The notes under the pieces are model-generated. The model saw only the letters and a list, made by a program, of their open reading frames with translations, made no database searches and was not told the origin of the DNA. This document shows, in pieces, positions 46,405-53,982 of a DNA stretch of 64,000 nucleotides. The stretch's first letter is position 1. Every line of letters starts with the position of its first letter. Source of the DNA: UBA6163 sp031411655 (GTDB lineage Bacteria; Planctomycetota; Planctomycetia; Pirellulales; Pirellulaceae); contig JANOBM010000116.1 of assembly GCA_031411655.1 (NCBI GenBank), positions 1 to 64,000 on the forward strand, written 5' to 3'. The translations under genes and the position numbers were made by a program.

Positions 46405-47610
46405 CTACGCGCCAAATTTGCCCATTCGCCCAGCATTGCTGAGCGCTAGAAGCATGAGGTACTTGGCCTCGAATTGGCCTAAGCCGCCGGTAATGCAAGT
46501 GGTTTCGTTGAATGCAACATGATGGTCGGGGCGGCAGCAATCACTTGCCAAAAGTGTTGGTACAGGATGCCACGAGTGACCTTTGAGGAAACTCGGCGTG
46601 CTATGGTCACCGGTTACAATCAGCACATCCGGCGACAACGCTTCGATACGAGGCATGATCGCATCGACCTGTTCAATGCGTTTGACTTTCTCGTCGAAGT
46701 TGCCGTCTTCACCGGTGCTATCGGTGTACTTAAAGTGAATGAAGAAGAAGTCATAATCGTTCCACGCCTTCTCAAGAACTTCGAGCTGTTCTTCCAGTGT
46801 GGAGGCTTCGCCAATGATCTTCATGCCGACCAAGTGGGCCAGTCCCTTGTACATTGGGTAGACCGCGATTGCTGCGGCTCGGAGCCCATAAACCTCCTCA
46901 TAGCTGGGCATGTCAGGTTTCGCTGCGAATCCGCGCATCGTGTGGAAATTGGCTTTGGGCTGGTCCTTCAATAGCATGCCAGCTTGCCGAAGAAATTCTT
47001 TGGCAACCGCCGCCGTTTTCTGGCTTCCCGCGTCCCTTGCGATGGGATCGAGTGGGGGCACCCCAGTCGCCTGAGGGTCGGTGTCGTTCACGTCGCCACC
47101 AAGCCCTTCGCCGCGGAAAACGACGACAAAGCGGTGCTCTTTGACCGGTTCGACAAAGATCTCCACGCCGGGAATCTTGATCGCTCTCAGGCTGATCGCG
47201 ATCGGTGCGCTTTCTTCGCTCGAGATACGTCCTGCGCGTCGGTCGGTAATTTTTCCATCCGGTCCCAACGTACAGAAGTTACAGCGGATCGCGACATCAC
47301 CAGCCTGCAATGCGAATCCGATTCCGGTAGCCTCCAATGCCCCTCTGCCGATTTGATACTTCAAGGGATCGTAGCCGAACAATCCGAGATGCCCTGGCCC
47401 GCTGCCAGGGGCAATGCCAGGTTTGACGGGAATGCTTGCTCCCTGGACAGCTCGCGCAGCGATCCGATCCAAATTCGGAGTATTCGCCGTTTCGAGTTCT
47501 GTCTTGCCGCCTGGGGTCATCGGCAGCCCACCAAGGCCATCGGCAACGAACATGACGATCTTGGAATCGTTTTTAGCCACTAGGCTGCGTGTCAAATCGT
47601 GCATGTCCAT
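46405..47610 (-). CDS. apgM: 2,3-bisphosphoglycerate-independent phosphoglycerate mutase, archaeal type
   Basis: Interconverts 3- and 2-phosphoglycerate in glycolysis; about 401 residues. ApgM of the alkaline phosphatase superfamily: VMFVADGLGG with metal-binding Asp, ETANTPNLDRIAARA, GIAPGSGPGHLGLFGYDP, GDHSTPSFLKGHSWHPVP with His/Asp ligands, and HFKYTDSTGEDG. The frame is open to 47862, but sequence before MDMHDL is not protein-like, so ATG 47610 or 47604 is preferred. It is divergent from pgi, another glycolytic gene, sharing a ~180-bp promoter region. Confidence 0.92.
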   Translation of the reverse strand: MDMHDLTRSLVAKNDSKIVMFVADGLGGLPMTPGGKTELETANTPNLDRIAARAVQGASIPVKPGIAPGSGPGHLGLFGYDPLKYQIGRGALEATGIGFALQAGDVAIRCNFCTLGPDGKITDRRAGRISSEESAPIAISLRAIKIPGVEIFVEPVKEHRFVVVFRGEGLGGDVNDTDPQATGVPPLDPIARDAGSQKTAAVAKEFLRQAGMLLKDQPKANFHTMRGFAAKPDMPSYEEVYGLRAAAIAVYPMYKGLAHLVGMKIIGEASTLEEQLEVLEKAWNDYDFFFIHFKYTDSTGEDGNFDEKVKRIEQVDAIMPRIEALSPDVLIVTGDHSTPSFLKGHSWHPVPTLLASDCCRPDHHVAFNETTCITGGLGQFEAKYLMLLALSNAGRMGKFGA

Positions 47611-47792
47611 CGGGTGAAGTCCAAATTCGAGGGTGAAGGTCAGCTGCGAGTCAGTGGCTACGCAGAAAATGGGCCCAGGGTAAGCGAAACGGATCGCAAG
47701 AACCGGGAACGAAAACGGAGGGTTTGATGAGCCGACGGTTTCGTCGACCGGCGTCACCAACGATTTCTGTTTTGTGTAGCAGATTCCAGCCG

Positions 47793-49379
47793 ATGGACAA
47801 GTACGACAAGGTTGGCGGGAACATTCGCCGCCGAAACCGAATCCGATCGATGTTATTACCAACTCCCGGGATAGAAGGCCGCGAAGGACGCTACGAACTC
47901 GGGCGCCGATTCGTTACCCTTTGGTCGCAGGCTCACGTTGACTCCCTTGGAACATGTATCATCAAACCGCTACGTTTTGATCTGTCTGGAGCGATTCACG
48001 CAGAATATGGTGTGACGGAAGAACAGCTTCGGTCGCTCTATCCAAGGCTAGACGTTTTAAGACGCGAACTGGTTGAAATCGATTCAAAGCCATTGGGGGT
48101 CGATGCGCTCCCGAGCGATAACGAAGTCGCCAGTGCAAGGTTCTATGGATTGCCGAAGGAGTTTTTGGATGATTACAAGCATCGACGTGAAGCATCCGAA
48201 CTGGGACGGGTTTTTAAGGTCGCCAATACACTCAAGGACGTTTTTGATGCGGTTGTCGTACTTGGTTGTGGAGGGGCATACATCGGTCCGTTCGCAATCA
48301 TGGCTGCCTGTTGTGACCCCTATCACAACGAGTTAAGCCGAGCCGCTCGTGGTGGTAAGCCAAGGATATACTTTGACGGAAACGATTTTGATAATGATGC
48401 GTCCCGAGCACTATTGTCGCGTCTTGAGGCAGGTGGTTACGGTGATACCGATGTCGAACGACGCTGGGCCCTGATCGTTATCAGCGAATCCGGGGAAACG
48501 CTGGAGCCCGCGGTCGCGTTTCGTCAATTCACCGCAGCATTGCGCTCCAGCTTGCCGGGCACAGAATCTGACTATTTCCAAAGATTTTTGATTCCCATCA
48601 CTGGCCCGACGGGCACGCTTCGCGCCATCGCCGAAGCGGTCGGATGTGAGGAGGTTTTCAATATTCCCAAGGGGGTCTCCGAGCGATTTGGCATCCTGTC
48701 ATCCATTGGGCTTTTACCTGCGGCGATGCTCGGCCTGGACTGTATGAAACTACTTGAAGGTGCCGCTGCGATGAACGAACACTTCGAAAGCACGCCGCCA
48801 AGTGGCAACATGGTGCTCCAGTACGTTGCGGTCAATCACCTGCTTGAAAAACATCGAGGGCTATCACGCCGCGTACTGAATGTATGGAGTAAGGAGCTGG
48901 AGGCGTTTGGGAATTGGTACGATCAATTACTCGCTTCTTCTCTCGGAAAGCAGGGCTTCGGCGTGACGCCCTCGACGGTCGTCCACTCGCGTGATCTGCA
49001 CGGGTGGCTTCAGCAAAACTGCCAAGGGCGACCCGACAAGGCATTTAATAATCTGATCGTCGAGCAATGCCGAACCGACCTATTGTCCGTTGGCCAGGGC
49101 ATCTGCGAGCAGGATTCGCTTAGTGATTTAGCAGGCCAGACCGTCCCAGCTCTCCTGGCCGCCTCGATTCAAGAGACCAACCGTTCACTTCATGCGGCAG
49201 CCCGACCGACAACCGACCTCATTTTACCGACAATCGATACCTATGTCCTCGGCCAGTTATTTCAGATGCTGATGATAGCCACCGTGATTGAAGGTAAACT
49301 ACTGGGCATCGATCCTTACGGCCAACTGGTGGCTGAGCGTTTCCGGTCTGATTTGAACCAATCTCTCTGTCGAAAATAA
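47793..49379 (+). CDS. pgi: Glucose-6-phosphate isomerase (divergent)
   Basis: Interconverts glucose-6-phosphate and fructose-6-phosphate; 528 residues. Family landmarks are diverged but recognisable: VVLGCGGAYIGPFA (usual GIGGSxLG), VISESGETLEP (usual SKTGTT), ERFGILSSIGLLPAAMLG (signature 1 region), VWSKELEAFGNWYDQLLASSLGK, and LHGWLQQNCQGRPDKAF (usual DLHSxxQxxxxG). Two of the phosphate-binding residues differ from the classical enzyme, so activity should not be assumed without testing. ATG 47793 is chosen; 47850 is the next. trpA starts 7 bases after the stop, so the two are probably one operon. Confidence 0.8.
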   Translation: MDKYDKVGGNIRRRNRIRSMLLPTPGIEGREGRYELGRRFVTLWSQAHVDSLGTCIIKPLRFDLSGAIHAEYGVTEEQLRSLYPRLDVLRRELVEIDSKPLGVDALPSDNEVASARFYGLPKEFLDDYKHRREASELGRVFKVANTLKDVFDAVVVLGCGGAYIGPFAIMAACCDPYHNELSRAARGGKPRIYFDGNDFDNDASRALLSRLEAGGYGDTDVERRWALIVISESGETLEPAVAFRQFTAALRSSLPGTESDYFQRFLIPITGPTGTLRAIAEAVGCEEVFNIPKGVSERFGILSSIGLLPAAMLGLDCMKLLEGAAAMNEHFESTPPSGNMVLQYVAVNHLLEKHRGLSRRVLNVWSKELEAFGNWYDQLLASSLGKQGFGVTPSTVVHSRDLHGWLQQNCQGRPDKAFNNLIVEQCRTDLLSVGQGICEQDSLSDLAGQTVPALLAASIQETNRSLHAAARPTTDLILPTIDTYVLGQLFQMLMIATVIEGKLLGIDPYGQLVAERFRSDLNQSLCRK

Positions 49380-49386
49380 GCTGCTT

Positions 49387-50181
49387 ATGTCATTGCTCGA
49401 TACACTTTTCCTCGACCTTCGTGCACGCAAAAAAAAGGCGTTCTTGCCGTTCGTTACCGCCGGTGATCCCGACATGGAAACGACGGCAGAGATCATTTGT
49501 TCTTTGGCAAAGATTGGGGCAAGTGCCTGTGAGGTAGGCGTACCTTATAGCGATCCCATCGCCGATGGTCCGGTCATCCAGGCATCCTACCAGCGTTCGT
49601 TGGATCGAGGATTTAAGCTGTCACAGTTGTTCGAACTTGCCACACAAGTGGCACCTCAGGTTGCGATGCCACTGATCACGATGGCCAGCTATTCGATCAT
49701 TCACCGAACAGGAATGCAGCGTTACGTTGACGCGGCAAAGCAATCAGGGTACTCGGGCGCAATCGTTCCGGATTTGCTTGTTGAGGAAGCCGAACCACTA
49801 GCAAAGATTTGCCGCAAGGCTGACTTTAGCTTGGTACAACTGGTTACACCGACCACGCCGCGCGAGCGCCAAGTCCGAATTGCTGAACTGTCCTCAGGAT
49901 TTCTCTACTTCGTTTCCGTCACGGGAATTACGGGGGAACGAAGCGTGATATCCAGCTCGCTCTTAGACAATGTGGCCTGGTTGCGGGAGCGAACTGAATT
50001 GCCAATCTGCATCGGCTTTGGTGTCAGCAGTGCCGAAACTGCTGCGATGGTTGCGCCCGTTGCGGATGGCGTGATCGTTGGCTCGGCGATCGTGCGCCGA
50101 ATCGCAGCCGCCCCCAATCGCGCCGCAGCAGTCGTCGACGTTACCAATTTTGCACAAGAAATTATCGATGCGATTGCCTGA
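49387..50181 (+). CDS. trpA: Tryptophan synthase alpha chain
   Basis: Cleaves indole-3-glycerol phosphate to indole and glyceraldehyde-3-phosphate. The catalytic acids fall at the same numbers as in E. coli: Glu49 in CEVGVPYSDP and Asp60 in IADGPVIQ. The phosphate-binding loops (IGFGVSSAETA, ADGVIVGSAIV) are intact. Length 264 is normal. It follows pgi by 7 bp and its last 20 bases overlap the convergent comB. trpB is not in the window, so the alpha gene is separated from its usual partner. Confidence 0.95.
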   Translation: MSLLDTLFLDLRARKKKAFLPFVTAGDPDMETTAEIICSLAKIGASACEVGVPYSDPIADGPVIQASYQRSLDRGFKLSQLFELATQVAPQVAMPLITMASYSIIHRTGMQRYVDAAKQSGYSGAIVPDLLVEEAEPLAKICRKADFSLVQLVTPTTPRERQVRIAELSSGFLYFVSVTGITGERSVISSSLLDNVAWLRERTELPICIGFGVSSAETAAMVAPVADGVIVGSAIVRRIAAAPNRAAAVVDVTNFAQEIIDAIA

Positions 50182-50896
50182 GCGTGATTGGGCTGCGTTG
50201 AACCATCTCGGGAACTGATGTTGCTGTATCTGTCCTCGCGCAGGCTTCAATGTCGGCCCGGTAGCCTGCCTCCACAAGATTGCGGCCGCCGCGTGACTGA
50301 CACAAAACGTCGGTAAGGCCTGCATGATCATGCCGAATCTGGAGCCAACTTTTGCTCCAGGTTTCCGCGACCGCGCACAGGGAAGTGGTCAATGCGGCCT
50401 GTTGGAAAAGTAGCGTTGCCAACGCGCCAGCAAAGTAAAGGTCTTCTTCCGTTTCTTCACCATCGGTTCCTGCGCAAACGATGACAATTTGATTCTCGTA
50501 TCGCAAGCTCGTCGCTAATGCTGAGAGATTCAGAAAGCTCCCCACAAGCACACGACGCGCGGCGCTTGCCACGGCGAGAGCTCGTGTGCCGTTTGTCGTT
50601 GTCATCGCCAACGTCCTGCCGCTAACTTCCGCCTTTGTGTAATCCGCCGGTGAGTTTCCCATGTCGAAACCCGCGATTGGTTTGCAGAATCGTTCGCCAC
50701 AGAGCAACGGCCTCGGTAAAGTCCTCGCCGCAAAACCTCGGGCTTGGTCGATTTCAGCGAACGCAACAACCTCTGCTGCCCCCTGCTCCAGCGCCGTAAC
50801 CATCACGGACGTCGCTCGGAGAATGTCGACCACCACGGCTGTGACGTGATCATCGATCGGCAAGGCCGAGGGGAGTGTTGCGACGGAGACGTGCAT
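50162..50896 (-). CDS. comB: 2-phosphosulfolactate phosphatase (ComB family)
   Basis: A 244-residue ComB-family protein. ComB removes phosphate from 2-phosphosulfolactate in coenzyme M synthesis, but many bacteria without coenzyme M carry homologues, so the substrate here is uncertain. Conserved blocks: VVVDILRATSVMVTALEQGA, LCGERFCKPIAGFDMGNSP, TTTNGTRAL and CAGTDGEETEEDLYFAGAL. ATG 50896 is preferred; the frame runs to 50989 into a repeat element. The 3' end overlaps the convergent trpA by 20 bases. Confidence 0.85.
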   Translation of the reverse strand: MHVSVATLPSALPIDDHVTAVVVDILRATSVMVTALEQGAAEVVAFAEIDQARGFAARTLPRPLLCGERFCKPIAGFDMGNSPADYTKAEVSGRTLAMTTTNGTRALAVASAARRVLVGSFLNLSALATSLRYENQIVIVCAGTDGEETEEDLYFAGALATLLFQQAALTTSLCAVAETWSKSWLQIRHDHAGLTDVLCQSRGGRNLVEAGYRADIEACARTDTATSVPEMVQRSPITLRQSHR

Positions 50897-50966
50897 CAAC
50901 TTTATTTTTCGAAGGAGAATCGTGATGTTTTTTCGCGTTGCCTTCAACGCATCGCGCGATGGCAAA

Positions 50967-51043
50967 CTAAGAACCTTTCCGAAAACCATTCGCTGCTTTG
51001 ACGCTCGCCGCGGTTCTCTTCGGTTTTCGGATAGGTTCTAAAT
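50967..51043. repeat. Small inverted-repeat element, copy B
   Basis: Same outer ends as copy A (AAACTAAGAACC... and ...GGTTCTAAAT), but the core reads in reverse complement relative to copy A: GAAGAGAACCGCGG from this copy's minus strand matches GAAGAGACCCGCGG of copy A. It occupies the comB upstream region. Confidence 0.6.
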
Positions 51044-51053
51044 GGCAGGCGAC

Positions 51054-51081
51054 GGGCCCGCGTATTGGGGCCCGCGTATTG
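51054..51081. repeat. 14-bp perfect tandem duplication
   Basis: GGGCCCGCGTATTG at 51054-51067 is repeated exactly at 51068-51081. It begins 11 bases after the inverted-repeat element copy B. The rest of the 51082-51286 region has no visible gene or promoter. Confidence 0.75.
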
Positions 51082-51286
51082 ACGCTAGCATTCGATGGTA
51101 GCGACATGCGGGATGCTCCGACATGGGGTGGAATCAATCAGTCGCACCGGTCTCGCCAGGGCCTTGCGAGGTCACTATGAAGCGGCCGATGGCCCGATGG
51201 TACCCTAGTTTCTCTTGACCAGCGGTTCTCGATTGAGCTAGACCCATGGAAACGCAGTTCTAGTATTTCTCCTTCCGGCTTGGTCG

Positions 51287-53089
51287 ATGGCCATCAGTCC
51301 GCCTCCCACTTATGTTCGCCGTCCTGAACGTTGGGACCAACCGATGGATGCGTCGATGACCGACGCGGACGTCGCATGGCTGCGCTCACGGCAGCCGTTC
51401 GCGTCGCTGGACTCTGCCGCGTTCCCTCGGTCAACGCCACTTGATGGTGTGTTGCGTAACGATTGCCGATTGATCCGATGCGAGCCCGGGGAAATCATTG
51501 TTCGCGAAGGTGACTACGGAAGTAGCGCGTTCATCGTGCTGGCCGGTAGCGTTAGTGTCTTCGTTTCGCAGCTTTCGCCCGAGAGTCTCGGCCGCACGGA
51601 AGTCAAGACGAAGTCTTGGGCGCAGTCACTTCAAGCGTGGTGGGCGACCAGTAGGCATGCCGAAGTTCGAACGGCCGAACAAGTTGCCATCAGTAGCGGA
51701 CCAAAAATAGGTCAAGTTGACGATCGTCCCGCGATTTTTATGCAAGATTTTTCCGCGATGATTCGGCAGAGCGAGACGGTCAGTCTTGGACCCAGTGAAT
51801 TGTTCGGCGAAGTGGCGGCTATGTACCGTACGCCTCGTCCCGCGACCGTGGTGGCGGAGGTCGAAGCAACGCTTGTCGAAGTTCGCTGGCAGGGCCTTCG
51901 TCTGTTACGGAAAGACAAACGATTTGCGGATCAACTGGAGGATCACTACCGAAAGAATTGGTTGCGAATCCACTTGCGGGAGTTGTCGTTACTCCGATAT
52001 GTACCTGACGACAGCATGGATCGGGTCGTCAAGGCAACCGCTCTGCGATCGTTCGGTCGAATTGAATGGAACAATGACTTTCGCCGTACACAGAAACTCA
52101 CTTCTCGTGAACAGATCGAGAACGAGCCGATCGTCGCGAGTGAAGGTCAATTTCCAACTGACCTGATTATCGTTCGAAGCGGGTTTGCCAGAGCCAGTCG
52201 ATCCTATGGGACCGGCCATCAGACAACGGCATACCTTGGGGCGGGGCATGTCTTCGGCCTGGCAGAAGCCGCGCATTGTGCATTTCGGCCAGAGAATATG
52301 CCGGCAATGGTTCTGCAGCAGTCGCTTCGGGCCGTCGGTTTTGTGGATACGCTCCATATCCCCATTGAGGTCGTCGTTGAACATGTACTACCACATGTAC
52401 GCCGGAGTGAGCTACCTACGGAGGTTCGACATCTCGCGGAGGCTCGTTTGGGCCTAAACGGTGACCGGCGACGGATAGACAGATCCGCGGAGCATGAAGC
52501 AAGTCGCTACAAAGCAAATGATATTCGTGTTTTGATGGGCAATACGAGCGATCACACCGGTCGACTTGAGTTCTTGGTGGAAAATCGCCTTTTCAACGGC
52601 GCGCAGGCGATGGTGATTGACCTGCATCGCTGTACTCGATGCGATGAATGTGTGAAGGCATGCGCAAGCACACACGACGGAAATCCTCGATTCGTTCGCG
52701 ATGGATTGCAGTATGGTCCGTTGCAATTTGTTCAAGCGTGCATGCAATGTAGCGATCCCGTTTGCATGGTTGGGTGTCCGACAGGTGCGATTCATCGACA
52801 CACCGAGACAGGTGTGATTCAGATTCAAGAATCGATCTGTGTGGGATGTGGCGTATGCTCGTCCTCTTGTCCGTATCAGAATATTCGGATGACGCCTGTG
52901 AACGATCTGAAAGGCAATCCCTACCGCGATAGCAGGTCGGGTTTGCCCATCCTGAAGGCGACAAAGTGCGATATGTGTCAAAGTCAGCCAACCGGTCCAG
53001 CGTGTGTTTCCTCATGTCCTCACGATGCACTTGTCAGGATCGATCTCACTCGTTCGGAGCCTCTTGAGCGATGGCTAGAGAAGCGCTAA
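51287..53089 (+). CDS. Cyclic-nucleotide-binding protein fused to four [4Fe-4S] clusters
   Basis: A 600-residue cytosolic protein. Cyclic-nucleotide-binding domain 1 (about 55-205) has a ~60-residue insert but keeps a phosphate-binding cassette FGEVAAMYRTPRPATVVA (173-190) with its Glu and Arg. Domain 2 (232-370) has a degenerate cassette without them. Residues 442-590 are a DmsB/HycB-like ferredoxin domain with sixteen cysteines in four sets (449/452/455/459, 485/488/493/497, 518/521/524/528, 561/564/573/577), i.e. four clusters. It is the first gene of a redox operon, overlapping the cytochrome b gene by 19 bases. It probably passes electrons to the membrane, possibly under control of a cyclic nucleotide; the donor is unknown. 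Confidence 0.9.
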   Translation: MAISPPPTYVRRPERWDQPMDASMTDADVAWLRSRQPFASLDSAAFPRSTPLDGVLRNDCRLIRCEPGEIIVREGDYGSSAFIVLAGSVSVFVSQLSPESLGRTEVKTKSWAQSLQAWWATSRHAEVRTAEQVAISSGPKIGQVDDRPAIFMQDFSAMIRQSETVSLGPSELFGEVAAMYRTPRPATVVAEVEATLVEVRWQGLRLLRKDKRFADQLEDHYRKNWLRIHLRELSLLRYVPDDSMDRVVKATALRSFGRIEWNNDFRRTQKLTSREQIENEPIVASEGQFPTDLIIVRSGFARASRSYGTGHQTTAYLGAGHVFGLAEAAHCAFRPENMPAMVLQQSLRAVGFVDTLHIPIEVVVEHVLPHVRRSELPTEVRHLAEARLGLNGDRRRIDRSAEHEASRYKANDIRVLMGNTSDHTGRLEFLVENRLFNGAQAMVIDLHRCTRCDECVKACASTHDGNPRFVRDGLQYGPLQFVQACMQCSDPVCMVGCPTGAIHRHTETGVIQIQESICVGCGVCSSSCPYQNIRMTPVNDLKGNPYRDSRSGLPILKATKCDMCQSQPTGPACVSSCPHDALVRIDLTRSEPLERWLEKR

Positions 53090-53946
53090 GGGAACCATCC
53101 ATGGAGATCGTTCGTTACGACACAATGAAGCTGTCGATTCGTCAGCGGCGAGTGGTTGCGTTGGTAGTCGTGATTTCGGCGCTCATGGTATGGCTCGCTG
53201 GTGCCCATTGGATTGACACTACCCTTGGAAGGCCGGAAGTCTATTCGGGCGCTACCCTCCTAGCGTGCCTTGTCGGTCTGATGGCAATCGGAATGAGAAA
53301 ACGGCTCGTTGTGTTACCACTCTGGTCCGTAAGCACTTGGGTCCAGGTCCATATTTATACGGGATTGTTCGCTTGCATCGTTTTTGCCTTTCACGTTCCA
53401 GCGATCGTTGCTAACGGAGTCTTTGAGGGCGGGCTGTCCATCATGTTTTTGGTCGTTGCCGCTAGTGGCGTTTATGGGGTGTTCCTGAGTCGAACAGTGC
53501 CGAAACGGCTGACTGCCCTGTCGTCGCAACCAAGGTTTGATCGAATCCAATGGCATCGTAATCAACTCGCAGTTGCCGCATCCGACATTATTGGTGAGCT
53601 TGCCGATACTCCCGATCGATCGGTGGTGGTTTCGTTTTTTGACCAATCATTGCAGCCCTATTTCGCATCTTCCTTGTCGACTCGGTATCTATTGTTTCCA
53701 AGTACTAGCTACCGACGAAAATTGCTCGCTGAACTGATGGAGCTTGATCGTTATCTGAATAGCGAGGTTCAGTTAGCAGCAAAACGCCTTGCGGCATTGA
53801 TCCGTCACCGTGATGACCTGGACTACCAAAACGCATTGCAGTTTCGGTTAAGGGCATGGGTAGTCATCCACGGATCCTTGTCAGTACTTTTGATCGTCTG
53901 GTCCTTGGTGCATGCCTATCTCGCGATCTGGATGCATGGACGATGA
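53071..53946 (+). CDS. Membrane diheme cytochrome b (ferric-reductase-like fold)
   Basis: A 291-residue membrane protein with four to five helices (about 28-46, 58-75, 92-112, 120-140 and 262-285). Two histidine pairs have b-heme spacing: H94 and H108 on one helix and H267 and H281 on another, both H-x13-H as in NADPH oxidase, ferric-reductase and cytochrome b561-like proteins. A cytosolic loop (~145-255) separates the pairs and should meet the ferredoxin protein. Starts at 53071, 53101 or 53125 are possible. It would carry electrons from the cluster protein to the decaheme protein, whose gene starts 36 bp downstream. Confidence 0.75.
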   Translation: MAREALREPSMEIVRYDTMKLSIRQRRVVALVVVISALMVWLAGAHWIDTTLGRPEVYSGATLLACLVGLMAIGMRKRLVVLPLWSVSTWVQVHIYTGLFACIVFAFHVPAIVANGVFEGGLSIMFLVVAASGVYGVFLSRTVPKRLTALSSQPRFDRIQWHRNQLAVAASDIIGELADTPDRSVVVSFFDQSLQPYFASSLSTRYLLFPSTSYRRKLLAELMELDRYLNSEVQLAAKRLAALIRHRDDLDYQNALQFRLRAWVVIHGSLSVLLIVWSLVHAYLAIWMHGR

Positions 53947-53982
53947 TAAAGAAATGGCGAATCGAGAGCAGACGGTGTTCCG

